Shown here: positions 26,512 through 35,468 of the stretch, one piece after another | How positions within the stretch are numbered: position 1 is the stretch's first letter | How the letters are laid out: each line of letters starts with the position of its first letter | Assembly (NCBI RefSeq): GCF_900142175.1 | Contig: NZ_FQZX01000002.1 | Location: 787,317 to 851,316 of the forward strand | Source: Maribacter aquivivus | GTDB lineage: Bacteria; Bacteroidota; Bacteroidia; Flavobacteriales; Flavobacteriaceae | Reading direction: 5' to 3' | DNA: 64,000 bases | Notes under the pieces: generated by a model | What the model was told of the DNA's origin: nothing | Databases searched by the model: none | Seen by the model: the letters and a program-made list of their open reading frames with translations, nothing else | Position numbers and translations under genes: made by a program

Positions 26512-27732
26512 CTACGTTCTACTAAGCTTAAAACTACTTAGTAAAACACCCAAAACCGCCACCAAAACAAGTAAACTTGTTACCGCCAAAATAAAATAAT
26601 ACTCAGAGAATAAGGTAGCTGATTGCCATGATACAATTGCTTTAAAGAAAATGAGTAATTCTGAAAGTATAAACCCCAAAACATATATTAAAAACCTTTT
26701 TCTGTTTATAAAAATCAGTTTAAAATAATCTAGAAAAAGAAATAAACTTATGGTAACAACGCCCAAAAAGGTTAAATGTAAATAGCCAACGGTAAAGTCT
26801 AAATATGTTGTAGCCAAATTCGCAAAATAAGGTATTGAACTTAATAATTGTAAAATCATTTTTATCAACCACAAGACCCCTATCACCTTGATTACGTTTC
26901 TAAAAAAGTTCGAAAATTTTCTTTTTATTGAAGTCCATTCAACACTCATAAATTTAAATAGATCATAAAAAGCCCAAAGTTGTAAAAAAGCTCCCACTCC
27001 GCCTAAAATATAATAGAATACTGCTGGTTGGGTAAATAAAGTAGATAGCAAAAAAGATAAGATTATACCTAAGTTTATTTTCCAAAAGAATATCTTAAAA
27101 GCTTTTTCTGATAGCGAAATATTTTGTTTATCAAGAATATATAGAAATACCGCTACAAGCGCCATAATCATCCATCCATTATAAATAAAATGGAGGTAGA
27201 AGTAAATGGCTAAACGATACCAAATAGAAGCTGCGCCAAGCGTATTCATAATAGCACCTAATGCCCATGGCCCAAGACTTGAAAGCAGTAAATACATTAA
27301 GGCTAACTTAGCACATTTTAATGATTGTTTGTGGTTGTATTCCACGGGAACGTTTTTAAAAAAGAACCATGTAAACCAATAGGATGCAAACAAGAAAAGT
27401 GTTGAAAAAATAATTGAAAATATTGCATACCCTTGAAATGGAAAAGTCAATAACATACCAACTATGGTAAGTTGGGTAAACCAGAAAATGTTTCTGTATT
27501 TTTTTTCTACCTCTGCCCTACTTAGATAAAGTTTATACAATAGTGTAGTTAGCGCTAAATACACCCAACCCAACAAGGCTACATGAGAATGCGCATGAAC
27601 AATAAACTTGTACGTTACCGGAATTTCAAGTACTCTGAAAAATCGTAGAACGCACCCTAAACCAGCAGCTAATACAAAATACACTAATGCTATGCTGGTG
27701 TGGTTCTGAAGGCTTTTATTTAGTCTTGCCAT
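26512..27732 (-). CDS. 12-helix membrane protein at the end of the nos cluster
   Basis: A 406-residue, very hydrophobic protein with about 12 helices. The segment VHAHSHVALLGWVY near residue 45 resembles heme-binding histidine motifs of heme-copper oxidase subunit I or NnrS-type proteins, but the usual copper-site histidines are not obvious. It is 15 bp downstream of nosY on the same strand and so belongs to the nos operon. It may be a heme protein feeding electrons or sensing NO; the function is not established. Confidence 0.65.
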   Translation of the reverse strand: MARLNKSLQNHTSIALVYFVLAAGLGCVLRFFRVLEIPVTYKFIVHAHSHVALLGWVYLALTTLLYKLYLSRAEVEKKYRNIFWFTQLTIVGMLLTFPFQGYAIFSIIFSTLFLFASYWFTWFFFKNVPVEYNHKQSLKCAKLALMYLLLSSLGPWALGAIMNTLGAASIWYRLAIYFYLHFIYNGWMIMALVAVFLYILDKQNISLSEKAFKIFFWKINLGIILSFLLSTLFTQPAVFYYILGGVGAFLQLWAFYDLFKFMSVEWTSIKRKFSNFFRNVIKVIGVLWLIKMILQLLSSIPYFANLATTYLDFTVGYLHLTFLGVVTISLFLFLDYFKLIFINRKRFLIYVLGFILSELLIFFKAIVSWQSATLFSEYYFILAVTSLLVLVAVLGVLLSSFKLSRT

Positions 27733-27747
27733 ATAGTTGGCACTAAA

Positions 27748-28530
27748 TTAAAAATCTTTTTTCTTAGATACGTGTACCAATCTCCAAATAGGAAGAACCG
27801 ACCATAATATAAGCATGAACATTGAAACAAACAGACCTTGATCGGTACCAAAAAACTTTTTAAATACAGCACCCGTGTACCCTAATAGAGCAGAGATATC
27901 TAATTTTAAAAGGATTAACGTTCTAGATAAATCTATAGGATTGAAGATAGTAGCAGCAAGAGAAAAACTATCTAAAGGATACTCTTTAAAAATAATTAAT
28001 GACATCAGAAAAAGTCCGTCATAAATTACTGCCATAAACAACCACAACAAAACAGCATACCCAAAACCTTTAATTTTATTTTCATTAGACAAGGCTATAT
28101 TAAAAGCTAGTACAGTGAAAATTAAAGTTAAAAAAGCCCCTGTTACCAAGAGCAGGGTAAAGTCAAAAATAGCATCACTCTTTAATAAGCCGTAAAGTAC
28201 AAACGGAATACCAAGCCCCAACACCAAGCTTAAAGTTAAAGAGCCCGCAACACCAAAATATTGCCCTAAGAAAATAGAAGAACGTTTAACCGGCTGCGCC
28301 AATAAAAGCTCTGTAAACTCTTTTGAATTATAAAAATACATGATACCAAAGATGGTACTAATTAAAGGCACTAGAATTATGATAACGTTCATTAGGGTTA
28401 TGATTGCCTTTGAAACATCATTGTTCAAGAATAGCAATACAAAACCTAACAATAGGTAAAACAAAAAGTAAACGTAACTCCATCGGCTACGAATTAGGTC
28501 GTAAAAACTGTATTTTAATATTTTAAGCAT
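27748..28530 (-). CDS. nosY: NosY-type ABC transporter permease
   Basis: A 260-residue protein with six membrane helices of the ABC-2 permease type. It overlaps the nosF stop by 8 bp, showing coupling with the ATPase. NosFY with NosD delivers a component (probably sulfur or copper) needed for the copper centre of nitrous oxide reductase. Confidence 0.9.
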   Translation of the reverse strand: MLKILKYSFYDLIRSRWSYVYFLFYLLLGFVLLFLNNDVSKAIITLMNVIIILVPLISTIFGIMYFYNSKEFTELLLAQPVKRSSIFLGQYFGVAGSLTLSLVLGLGIPFVLYGLLKSDAIFDFTLLLVTGAFLTLIFTVLAFNIALSNENKIKGFGYAVLLWLFMAVIYDGLFLMSLIIFKEYPLDSFSLAATIFNPIDLSRTLILLKLDISALLGYTGAVFKKFFGTDQGLFVSMFMLILWSVLPIWRLVHVSKKKDF

Positions 28531-29233
28531 GAGCTGGTGTGGTTGCTATCGCCGCTATGGCATGTTCTAAATCTGTTTGTCCCGTTTTGGTTTTCAGTTC
28601 TTCAATACTTCCTTTGAAATAGATATTACCTTCTAACAAATAGACAATTATATCTGAAACTTCTGCTACGAACTGCATAATATGAGAAGTAATCAATACT
28701 GTTTTATTCATTTCTTTTTGTTCTCTAATGAGGGTTTTCAAATGAATTAAAGATGCTGGATCAAGACCCGTTGTAGGCTCATCTAAAATCAACAACGGAC
28801 TATCAAACATAAAAGCTAAAACGATATTCACTTTCTGTTTTGTTCCTCCTGATAAGGTTGAGAGTTTTTTATCTAAAAATGGTTCTAGTTTAAAAAGCGT
28901 TATCAATCTATTTTCATCACTTGGGCTCTGTCTAAGATCTTTGATCATTCGTATAAGCTCGTGCACTTTTAAGTTACCCGGAAAATTTGCTATCTGTGGT
29001 AGATAATCAATCTCTTTACGGTATTTCCAGCTTTTTTTAATTGATTTTCCCAAAACAGAAATACTTCCCTTATCTGGTACCACCATACCCAAAACACTCT
29101 TAATCAAGGTAGTTTTACCCGAGCCATTAGGACCCAAGATGGCAAAAACACCTGGTTTTTCAATGTTGAGATCTAAGTCTGAAAGAACAATGTTCTTTCC
29201 AAATTTCTTCTGTAAGCCTTCAATATGAATCAT
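28523..29233 (-). CDS. nosF: NosF-type ABC transporter ATPase
   Basis: A 236-residue ATPase with Walker A GPNGSGKTT near 34-42, signature LSGGTKQK near 128, and Walker B LLILDEPTTG near 148-157. It pairs with NosY. Its start overlaps the nosD stop by 4 bp. Confidence 0.93.
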   Translation of the reverse strand: MIHIEGLQKKFGKNIVLSDLDLNIEKPGVFAILGPNGSGKTTLIKSVLGMVVPDKGSISVLGKSIKKSWKYRKEIDYLPQIANFPGNLKVHELIRMIKDLRQSPSDENRLITLFKLEPFLDKKLSTLSGGTKQKVNIVLAFMFDSPLLILDEPTTGLDPASLIHLKTLIREQKEMNKTVLITSHIMQFVAEVSDIIVYLLEGNIYFKGSIEELKTKTGQTDLEHAIAAIATTPAHA

Positions 29234-30471
29234 TTTACTTTTGTCATTAAGGGGTTGGCATCCAATAAATTGTCTGGTGTAAACACTGGTGATACTTTTT
29301 CAGAAAAATCAATAATATCCATAAAAAGACTTCGTAGGAGAACAATAGACTCTGGTGTTTTATTCACGATATAAGAAAACAATTTTACAGGGCGATACGG
29401 CACGTCTCCAATTCCGTCCTTATCCAAATCATAACCTGTATAATCACTCCAATAATTACTGTCAAATACATTATCATTTAACTTACCGTCATATGATATA
29501 TCAAAACTGTTATACAAGAAATTATTTCCCTTAAAAGAATTGGCATAACAAGCACCAAGTACTTTAATACCCCATCCGTTATTTATAAAATTATTCCCTT
29601 TGTATTCAATTCTGTTAGAACCTTCTATATGAATGCCAATAGTGTTCTCCTCAAAGGTATTTTCAATTATTTTGGCATCATTGATTTCTTTTAACAAAAC
29701 ACCAAAAGAAGCTGTACCCCAGTTTTTACGAAAAGTATTGCCTTTCATTAATATTCCCTTAGAGAACATAACCGCTACCCCTGCTCCATTATTTTCAAAA
29801 AGGTTATTGGTATAAACATCATCATCTGAAAACATAAAATGTAGACCGTATCTTAAATTGCCTGTGCTTTTGTTATTGTCTATTGTAATATTATCAGAAA
29901 ACTCTAAGTAAATACCATCTCTTGCGCCTTGAACAATATTATTGCTGACCTCAACATGGTGCGAGTACCAAAGTTGAATTCCATTGCCGGAATTATACTC
30001 GTCTTTGGCATCTCCTATTATTTTATTGTGATAGACTTTACCGTAATTAGATTTTTCTAAATAAATACCAAAAAATAATTTTTCCAGTACTACATTCTGA
30101 ATTAGAAAATTTTCACTTTTAACCACTCGGATTGCAGCATAATCTGTGGTATAGCTAGTACCCACATTTATGATAAAAAAGCCATCTATCGTTACACCAT
30201 CTGATACAATACGTATAATTTCGCCTTTCTCTTCTCCATCAATTATAGGATAATCCTCTCCTATTAAAGTCAATGGTTTATCTATTAGAATATTGTACTC
30301 TTTATAGGTTCCTTTTTTCACTAGAAGCGTATCAAACTCCATAGCTATTTTAACTCCTTCTGAAATAGATTTTACCTCACAACTGTCGCAAATTATAATA
30401 GGTTTCGCCCATAGATTTGCAGTTACCATAAGTACTAACGTAAAAATTAATAAGCTTTGGTATCGTATCAT
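29230..30471 (-). CDS. nosD: NosD periplasmic copper-site maturation protein
   Basis: A 413-residue protein with an N-terminal signal peptide (about residues 1-22) and a right-handed beta-helix built of NosD/CASH repeats with recurrent N-N and G positions. NosD binds NosFY and is needed to build the CuZ centre of NosZ. It is followed by nosF with a 4-bp overlap. The N-terminal SCEVKSISEGV region resembles the start of other NosD proteins. Confidence 0.92.
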   Translation of the reverse strand: MIRYQSLLIFTLVLMVTANLWAKPIIICDSCEVKSISEGVKIAMEFDTLLVKKGTYKEYNILIDKPLTLIGEDYPIIDGEEKGEIIRIVSDGVTIDGFFIINVGTSYTTDYAAIRVVKSENFLIQNVVLEKLFFGIYLEKSNYGKVYHNKIIGDAKDEYNSGNGIQLWYSHHVEVSNNIVQGARDGIYLEFSDNITIDNNKSTGNLRYGLHFMFSDDDVYTNNLFENNGAGVAVMFSKGILMKGNTFRKNWGTASFGVLLKEINDAKIIENTFEENTIGIHIEGSNRIEYKGNNFINNGWGIKVLGACYANSFKGNNFLYNSFDISYDGKLNDNVFDSNYWSDYTGYDLDKDGIGDVPYRPVKLFSYIVNKTPESIVLLRSLFMDIIDFSEKVSPVFTPDNLLDANPLMTKVK

Positions 30472-30601
30472 GTTATCACGAATAAATTTACCTACTGGTT
30501 TATGCTTTGATTGGGTTTGTTGGTAATGTAGAACTGACTTTGTTTTTCTTTAAGAAAATACTATATAATAGGTCAGAATTTTTAAAATTGCTCTATTACG
30601 T

Positions 30602-31048
30602 TTAAAAAGGATTTTCCTTTTTAAACTTTTCATTTAGTTCAGTCCAGGTATATAAAACTCCCGTATTATCTGATTGCGCTTTTATAGCAGCCTCTTCATT
30701 TGAAAAAGCAGATAAAAATGCACCCATAGGACTGGGAATGTTTTCACTAATTAAATATGTTGCCTGTGTAGCGTCAATAAAAACCCCAGGATCTGTATAA
30801 TTATTTACTCGAAATAATGCGACTGTTTCAGTATCTATCTCGCGTAAATGGTTTAGCATACATTCTGTAGCATCGAAAGAGTAGCTTCTTCCTTTTTTAG
30901 TCATAAATTGGGCAGCATGCTGCTTATCTACAATAGTCATAGTACAAAAATGGCAACCTTCAGAACCATAAGTAATTGGTTTAGGTTCACTATTACATGC
31001 CGTTAATACTAGAACACATATGACCCCTATTATTGCTAGATTCTTCAT
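30602..31048 (-). CDS. nosL: NosL copper chaperone lipoprotein
   Basis: A 148-residue lipoprotein (lipobox LTACNS near residue 17) with the copper-binding CHFCTM motif near 33-38, the NosL signature. NosL binds Cu(I) in the periplasm and delivers it to NosZ. It lies 30 bp downstream of an uncharacterised membrane protein gene and 130 bp upstream of nosD, in the same direction. Confidence 0.93.
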   Translation of the reverse strand: MKNLAIIGVICVLVLTACNSEPKPITYGSEGCHFCTMTIVDKQHAAQFMTKKGRSYSFDATECMLNHLREIDTETVALFRVNNYTDPGVFIDATQATYLISENIPSPMGAFLSAFSNEEAAIKAQSDNTGVLYTWTELNEKFKKENPF

Positions 31049-31078
31049 TATTTAGTTATTTATGGTTTATTAAGATTA

Positions 31079-31687
31079 CTATGATTTTTTACTTTTCCAT
31101 CCTACAAAAAAAGCAACTACGGTAAGCATCATACCTGCGAACATGAACCATGCACCTGTTGCCGGCATTGAACTTACATCAAAATTCAATAGTTTTTTAT
31201 ATCCAAAAAGTGGTGGTTTATATGACATTGGTGTTCCGTCTTCGTTTACCACCTTAATAATTGCATGGGGATCTAAATTTGAACCATAGTCTGTTAACCA
31301 CAGATTAAAATCATACATACCCATAATACCTAAGATAGACATTAGTACAAACCATCCTAAGAAATACCGGTAATCAATTTTTTGAAAGAAGCCTAATATT
31401 CCCAGTATCACTCCTAAAAGTACCATACCAATAATTACTGAAGGAAATATATTGAACTCCCACATTTCATCTGCCTTAGGGATAGTCTTCATACCTATGT
31501 AATGATTAAGACCATCAATATTCTGTAAATCAAATTCAGAAACGCCTTGTATGCCAGAAATATGAATATTCATACCCAATGGATCTGGATATTGAGGCGC
31601 ACCTAACATAATATTCCAAAGTGGAAACGCAAACAATCCCAATAAACATAGAGATCCAATTATCATTATTACACTTGCCTTTTTCAT
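31079..31687 (-). CDS. Uncharacterised nos-cluster membrane protein
   Basis: A 202-residue protein with about four membrane helices (near 6-26, 78-98, 108-128 and 175-197) and two periplasmic stretches. I do not know a named family. It sits between nosZ and nosL, a position that suggests a role in copper handling or electron transfer to NosZ. A terminator hairpin lies between it and nosZ, so it may be read through or have its own start site. Confidence 0.7.
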   Translation of the reverse strand: MKKASVIMIIGSLCLLGLFAFPLWNIMLGAPQYPDPLGMNIHISGIQGVSEFDLQNIDGLNHYIGMKTIPKADEMWEFNIFPSVIIGMVLLGVILGILGFFQKIDYRYFLGWFVLMSILGIMGMYDFNLWLTDYGSNLDPHAIIKVVNEDGTPMSYKPPLFGYKKLLNFDVSSMPATGAWFMFAGMMLTVVAFFVGWKSKKS

Positions 31688-31738
31688 CTTATTGTATCTT
31701 AAAAATCATAACTATGAAACAACTTGATACTCAAATAA

Positions 31739-31774
31739 AAAAGCAGGTCGGTCTTGGTACGCGACCTGCTTTTT
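31739..31774 (-). terminator. Terminator directly after nosZ
   Basis: A 10-bp stem (31741-31750 with 31762-31771) with an 11-base loop; on the minus strand a T run follows (31740-31735). It may lower expression of the downstream nos maturation genes relative to nosZ. Confidence 0.8.
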
Positions 31775-31804
31775 GTTTGAATAATTTATGTACTTGTTCT
31801 TAAC

Positions 31805-33766
31805 TTACTCACCTAAAGACCAAGAAAGGTCAATATTAGATGAGGCAGGAGAAACTCTTACGTAACCTTGCATTTCTTGGTGTAAAGCAGAACAAAAATC
31901 TGTACAGTAAAATGGCCATACCCCTTCTTGCTTAGGTTCCCAAACAGATGTTTTTGTTTGCCCTGGCATTATTAATAAACCAGAATTCTGTTGACCAATC
32001 ATCATAAAGCCGTGTGGCACATCAAAATCTTGCTCATGGTTAGTGATATGGAAATATACTTTATCACCCACTTTAATACCTTCTATATTATCTGGAGTAA
32101 AGTGGCTACGTATCATTGCCATATACACATGTACTTCATTACCCTCTCTCACTACTCTTGCATCTGAAACATTTTTTGTAGCAAATGGATGTTCGTTTTC
32201 TGCCAGTTTATAGATTTTCTGCGATTTAGGCGCTAGTATAGATGCTGGGATAGCAGCTGCATAGTGTGGCTCTCCATGTGTTGGAAAATCATAGATTAAC
32301 TCCATTTTATCTCCAGAAATATCATACAACTGTGCAGAGTGTTCTAACTCCGGACCAGTTGGCAGGTACCTATCTTTTGTAATCTTGTTCATGGATACTA
32401 GGTATTTACCAAAAGGTTTTGCAGAATTTCCTCCAGGAATCATACAGTGACCAACAGAGTAAAAAGTTGGTTTTCTATCAATAACTTCCCATGTACCTAC
32501 TTTCCATTTTACAACTTCAGAAGAAATAAAGAACGTAGTATACGCATTACCCTTACCATCAAACTCTGTATGTAATGGGCCTAATCCTCCACTTTTGACT
32601 TGACCAGCCAATACATCTTCGAATTTTAAAATAGGAATACCATAAGCTTCACCATCATACTTTTTACCGTCAATTGCAGCAATCATTTTATCAAAGGAGA
32701 ACACTGTAAGGTCTGCAGAAAGCTTACCGTTACCAATAATGTAATCTCCTGTTGGATTTACGTCTACCCCATGTGGAGATTTTGGTGTTGGCATAAAGAA
32801 TATAGCACCCGGTACTTTTGTAGGATCTATTGTTAGAACCTCTTTCTTCATTGTTGAAGTAGCACTATGAGTCTCATCGCTATACACGTTATGTGTATAA
32901 TTTGCAGGTACCATTGTACCACCACCATTTTCAATATACTCTTCAATTTTTTTCCAGTTTACCGCGGCTATAAAATCTTTATCGTTCTGAGAAGCGTTAA
33001 CCTCTAACAATGAATTTGCTTCTTCTGTGTTATACGTAGTAAAGAAAAACCAACCATGAGATTTACCTCTACCTGGGTGAGATAAATCATAATTAAAACC
33101 AGGCATAATCAACTGGAATTTTATATCCATTCTACCAGTTTCAGGTTCTACACTAATAAAAGACAAGGCTCCTTTAAAGTTACCTTTGTAATCTTTTATG
33201 GGCATATCTCTTTGTGGAATAGGAACTGAAAAACGTGTTCCTGCCACTACATATTCTGAATTTTCTGTGATGTAAGAAGAACTGTGGTTACCTGCACTAT
33301 TTGGAACTTCTATAATCTCAGCAGTTTCAAATGTTTTTAGGTCAATTCTAGCTATACGTGGTGTGTTATTTCCATTTATAAAAAGCCATCTACCGTCTAA
33401 TTCACCATTAGTCTGAGAAATATCCGGGTGGTGAGAATCATCAGTTGGTATAAAACCAAAAGAAGTTTCTAACATAGGTTTTGTTTCTTCAGAATATCCA
33501 TAACCGTTAGTTGGAAATTGAGAGAAAACTGGAATTTCTTTAAACATACGCCCAGAAGGAAGACCATAAACGGTTACGTTACCGCTATACCCGCCAGACA
33601 TGAATGCGTAAAACTCATCATGTTCACCAGGGGCTACATATACTTTCTCTGCATTATTTGATGCAAGTGCTCCATTTGAGGATGCCTTACCGTTTTGGTC
33701 ACCGCAACCTGAAAGAAGCAGAATTGGCCCTAGAGCCGCTGCTAGATAATAGAAGTACTTTTTCAT
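31805..33766 (-). CDS. nosZ: Nitrous oxide reductase, Sec/lipoprotein (clade II) type
   Basis: A 653-residue NosZ. The N-terminus is a lipoprotein-like signal (LLLSGC), not a twin-arginine signal, as in clade II enzymes. Residues about 60-520 form the beta-propeller that holds CuZ (histidines in DDSHHPD and elsewhere). The C-terminal cupredoxin domain holds CuA: C621, C625, H629 and M632 in CTDFCSALHQEM. It reduces N2O to N2 in the periplasm. It is preceded by a cytochrome c gene and controlled with it by an FNR-type promoter. No nirS, nirK or norB is in this window, so N2O could come from outside. Confidence 0.97.
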   Translation of the reverse strand: MKKYFYYLAAALGPILLLSGCGDQNGKASSNGALASNNAEKVYVAPGEHDEFYAFMSGGYSGNVTVYGLPSGRMFKEIPVFSQFPTNGYGYSEETKPMLETSFGFIPTDDSHHPDISQTNGELDGRWLFINGNNTPRIARIDLKTFETAEIIEVPNSAGNHSSSYITENSEYVVAGTRFSVPIPQRDMPIKDYKGNFKGALSFISVEPETGRMDIKFQLIMPGFNYDLSHPGRGKSHGWFFFTTYNTEEANSLLEVNASQNDKDFIAAVNWKKIEEYIENGGGTMVPANYTHNVYSDETHSATSTMKKEVLTIDPTKVPGAIFFMPTPKSPHGVDVNPTGDYIIGNGKLSADLTVFSFDKMIAAIDGKKYDGEAYGIPILKFEDVLAGQVKSGGLGPLHTEFDGKGNAYTTFFISSEVVKWKVGTWEVIDRKPTFYSVGHCMIPGGNSAKPFGKYLVSMNKITKDRYLPTGPELEHSAQLYDISGDKMELIYDFPTHGEPHYAAAIPASILAPKSQKIYKLAENEHPFATKNVSDARVVREGNEVHVYMAMIRSHFTPDNIEGIKVGDKVYFHITNHEQDFDVPHGFMMIGQQNSGLLIMPGQTKTSVWEPKQEGVWPFYCTDFCSALHQEMQGYVRVSPASSNIDLSWSLGE

Positions 33767-33799
33767 TTTATTTATGTTTGTGGTTATCTTATTTATTTA

Positions 33800-34309
33800 C
33801 TACTCTAATGTTCTAAAATATTCAAGTATGCTACGTGCTTGATCTTCGGTCAACCCTTGGTTAGCCATTGGTGCTCCATTAAATTCAGCCATAAGCTCTT
33901 TTGCCAAAGGATCTTCTTTAACCATAACTTCTGGGTTAAGGATCATGTTCATAACCCATTCTGGACTACGTCTTTTCAAAACACCTGTTGGAGCCGGACC
34001 AATGAATTTTTTATCTATTCTATGGCAAGCCATACACATTTGACTGTAAGTTTCTTCACCTTTCTTTGCCAATGCCGTATCAATATCTGGAGATAAAGTC
34101 ACAGACGTAATAGGACCTACTCCTTTATTTTCTAGATCTACACGCTCAGAAGGTTTTTCTGTACTAGTTTCAGTAACAGCCTCTGTTGCTTTTTCTGTAG
34201 TTTTGGTACGATCTACACTAAATCCTTCTTTTTTCTTTTCTTCTTTGCCTCCACATGCCATTAGTAGCAGCGAAAACATTATCACGGTACTTCTTAAAAC
34301 TATTTTCAT
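33800..34309 (-). CDS. Cytochrome c lipoprotein before nosZ
   Basis: A 169-residue lipoprotein (lipobox LLMACGG near residue 19) with a low-complexity Thr/Glu/Ser/Lys linker (about 28-60) and one heme motif, CMACH, near residue 93. The C-terminal domain is class I cytochrome c. It lies 33 bp upstream of nosZ in the same direction and is the likely electron donor to NosZ. It is the first gene of the FNR-controlled operon. Confidence 0.88.
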   Translation of the reverse strand: MKIVLRSTVIMFSLLLMACGGKEEKKKEGFSVDRTKTTEKATEAVTETSTEKPSERVDLENKGVGPITSVTLSPDIDTALAKKGEETYSQMCMACHRIDKKFIGPAPTGVLKRRSPEWVMNMILNPEVMVKEDPLAKELMAEFNGAPMANQGLTEDQARSILEYFRTLE

Positions 34310-34339
34310 TTTTATATGATTATTGATTAATTAACTTGA

Positions 34340-34382
34340 CAAATGTATTGGGTATTAAAAAGGAAAAACATGATTAATATCA
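34340..34382 (-). promoter_or_regulatory. FNR-type promoter of the cytochrome c-nosZ operon
   Basis: TGATTAATATCA (34371-34382) lies 23 bp from TACATTTG on the minus strand (34347-34340), a perfect -7 box. The first gene starts 30 bp further. Confidence 0.85.
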
Positions 34383-34540
34383 TGATTAAGGATAAAATTG
34401 TCCTTATTTAAAAAAAAAGATAAAATAAAATTACATCTCACTAATAATCAACATATTAAATTACAAATAAACACTTAACAATAGTAAATTCGGGTTAAAG
34501 AAAGTAAAGTTTTTTTTACTCAAATAAATAGGATTAAAAC

Positions 34541-34573
34541 AAATAAACCCAAGGCTTTCACCTTGGGTTTATT
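34541..34573 (-). terminator. Terminator after hemN-usp
   Basis: A 13-bp stem (34542-34554 with 34561-34573) with loop ctttca, 25 bp beyond the stress-protein stop codon. Confidence 0.75.
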
Positions 34574-34597
34574 CTTGCTTATAGACTAGGTTAGTAT

Positions 34598-35419
34598 CTA
34601 TATTTTGAATGTAATCACAGGTATTCTTGAGTGATTTACAACATCTTCGCCAATGCTACCATTAAACATATGGGAAATGCCTTTACGACCGTGAGTAGGG
34701 ATTGCTATAGCATCTGCTAAGATGGTTTTACCATAATTGATAATACCCTGCTCAACACTGTAATCATTGTAAATTTCAACCTGTTGTGCAGAATTAGCCT
34801 TGGTTAAAAATTTATTTATTTTTTGATAGGCATCCCTATTACTTAAAAATTCATCGTTTGGCGTGTTGATAAAAACAACCTCCATGCTAGCATTTAACAT
34901 AGCAGCAAATTCCTTAGCTTTTTGAAAAGCTGGTAAATTATCATCATTAAAATCGCATGCGAATACAAAACGATCTATACTTAAATTTGTAACCTCGCCT
35001 TTAATCACTAAAACAGGTACGGTTGCATTACGAACTACTTTTTCTGCATTAGAACCAATAAACATTTCTTCAAATCCGCTAGCTCCATTAGAACCCATTA
35101 CTATTAAATCTGCATCATGCTCTTTTGCTATAGCATTTAGCTCACTGAATACTTTATAATGCTTTATTACAGGAGTAACGGTAACGCCTTCTAAATAAGG
35201 TTTCTCTAAAAACTCTTTTAAATTCTTTTCTGCTAATTTCACTAAGAAAACTGTCTGCTCGATGTACATACCATCTGGCGAAGTAATTATTGCCTGATTC
35301 AGTTCTAGCATATGAACTACCAATAGTTCAACTTTATGTTTTTTAGCCAAATCTGCAGCTGCCTTTAGGGCTTGTTCTGACTGATTTGAAAAATCTGTAA
35401 GTACGATTATTTTTTTCAT
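34598..35419 (-). CDS. Universal stress protein, two-domain, second copy
   Basis: From the ATG at 35419 the protein has 273 residues; an in-frame ATG six codons upstream (35437) is less likely because MKKIIVLTDFS is the normal UspA start. Two UspA halves occur: the first contains VMGSNGASGFEEMFIGSNAEKVVRNATVPVLVI, the second ends AIPTHGRKGISHMFNGSIGEDVVNHSRIPVITF. The G-x2-G-x9-G(S/T) nucleotide-binding pattern is kept, so it may bind ATP. It follows hemN closely and probably shares its FNR-type promoter. Confidence 0.88.
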   Translation of the reverse strand: MKKIIVLTDFSNQSEQALKAAADLAKKHKVELLVVHMLELNQAIITSPDGMYIEQTVFLVKLAEKNLKEFLEKPYLEGVTVTPVIKHYKVFSELNAIAKEHDADLIVMGSNGASGFEEMFIGSNAEKVVRNATVPVLVIKGEVTNLSIDRFVFACDFNDDNLPAFQKAKEFAAMLNASMEVVFINTPNDEFLSNRDAYQKINKFLTKANSAQQVEIYNDYSVEQGIINYGKTILADAIAIPTHGRKGISHMFNGSIGEDVVNHSRIPVITFKI

Positions 35420-35468
35420 GGTAATTTTATTTAGCAATTATTAAGATTAGGAACTTCTATTTTTAAAA

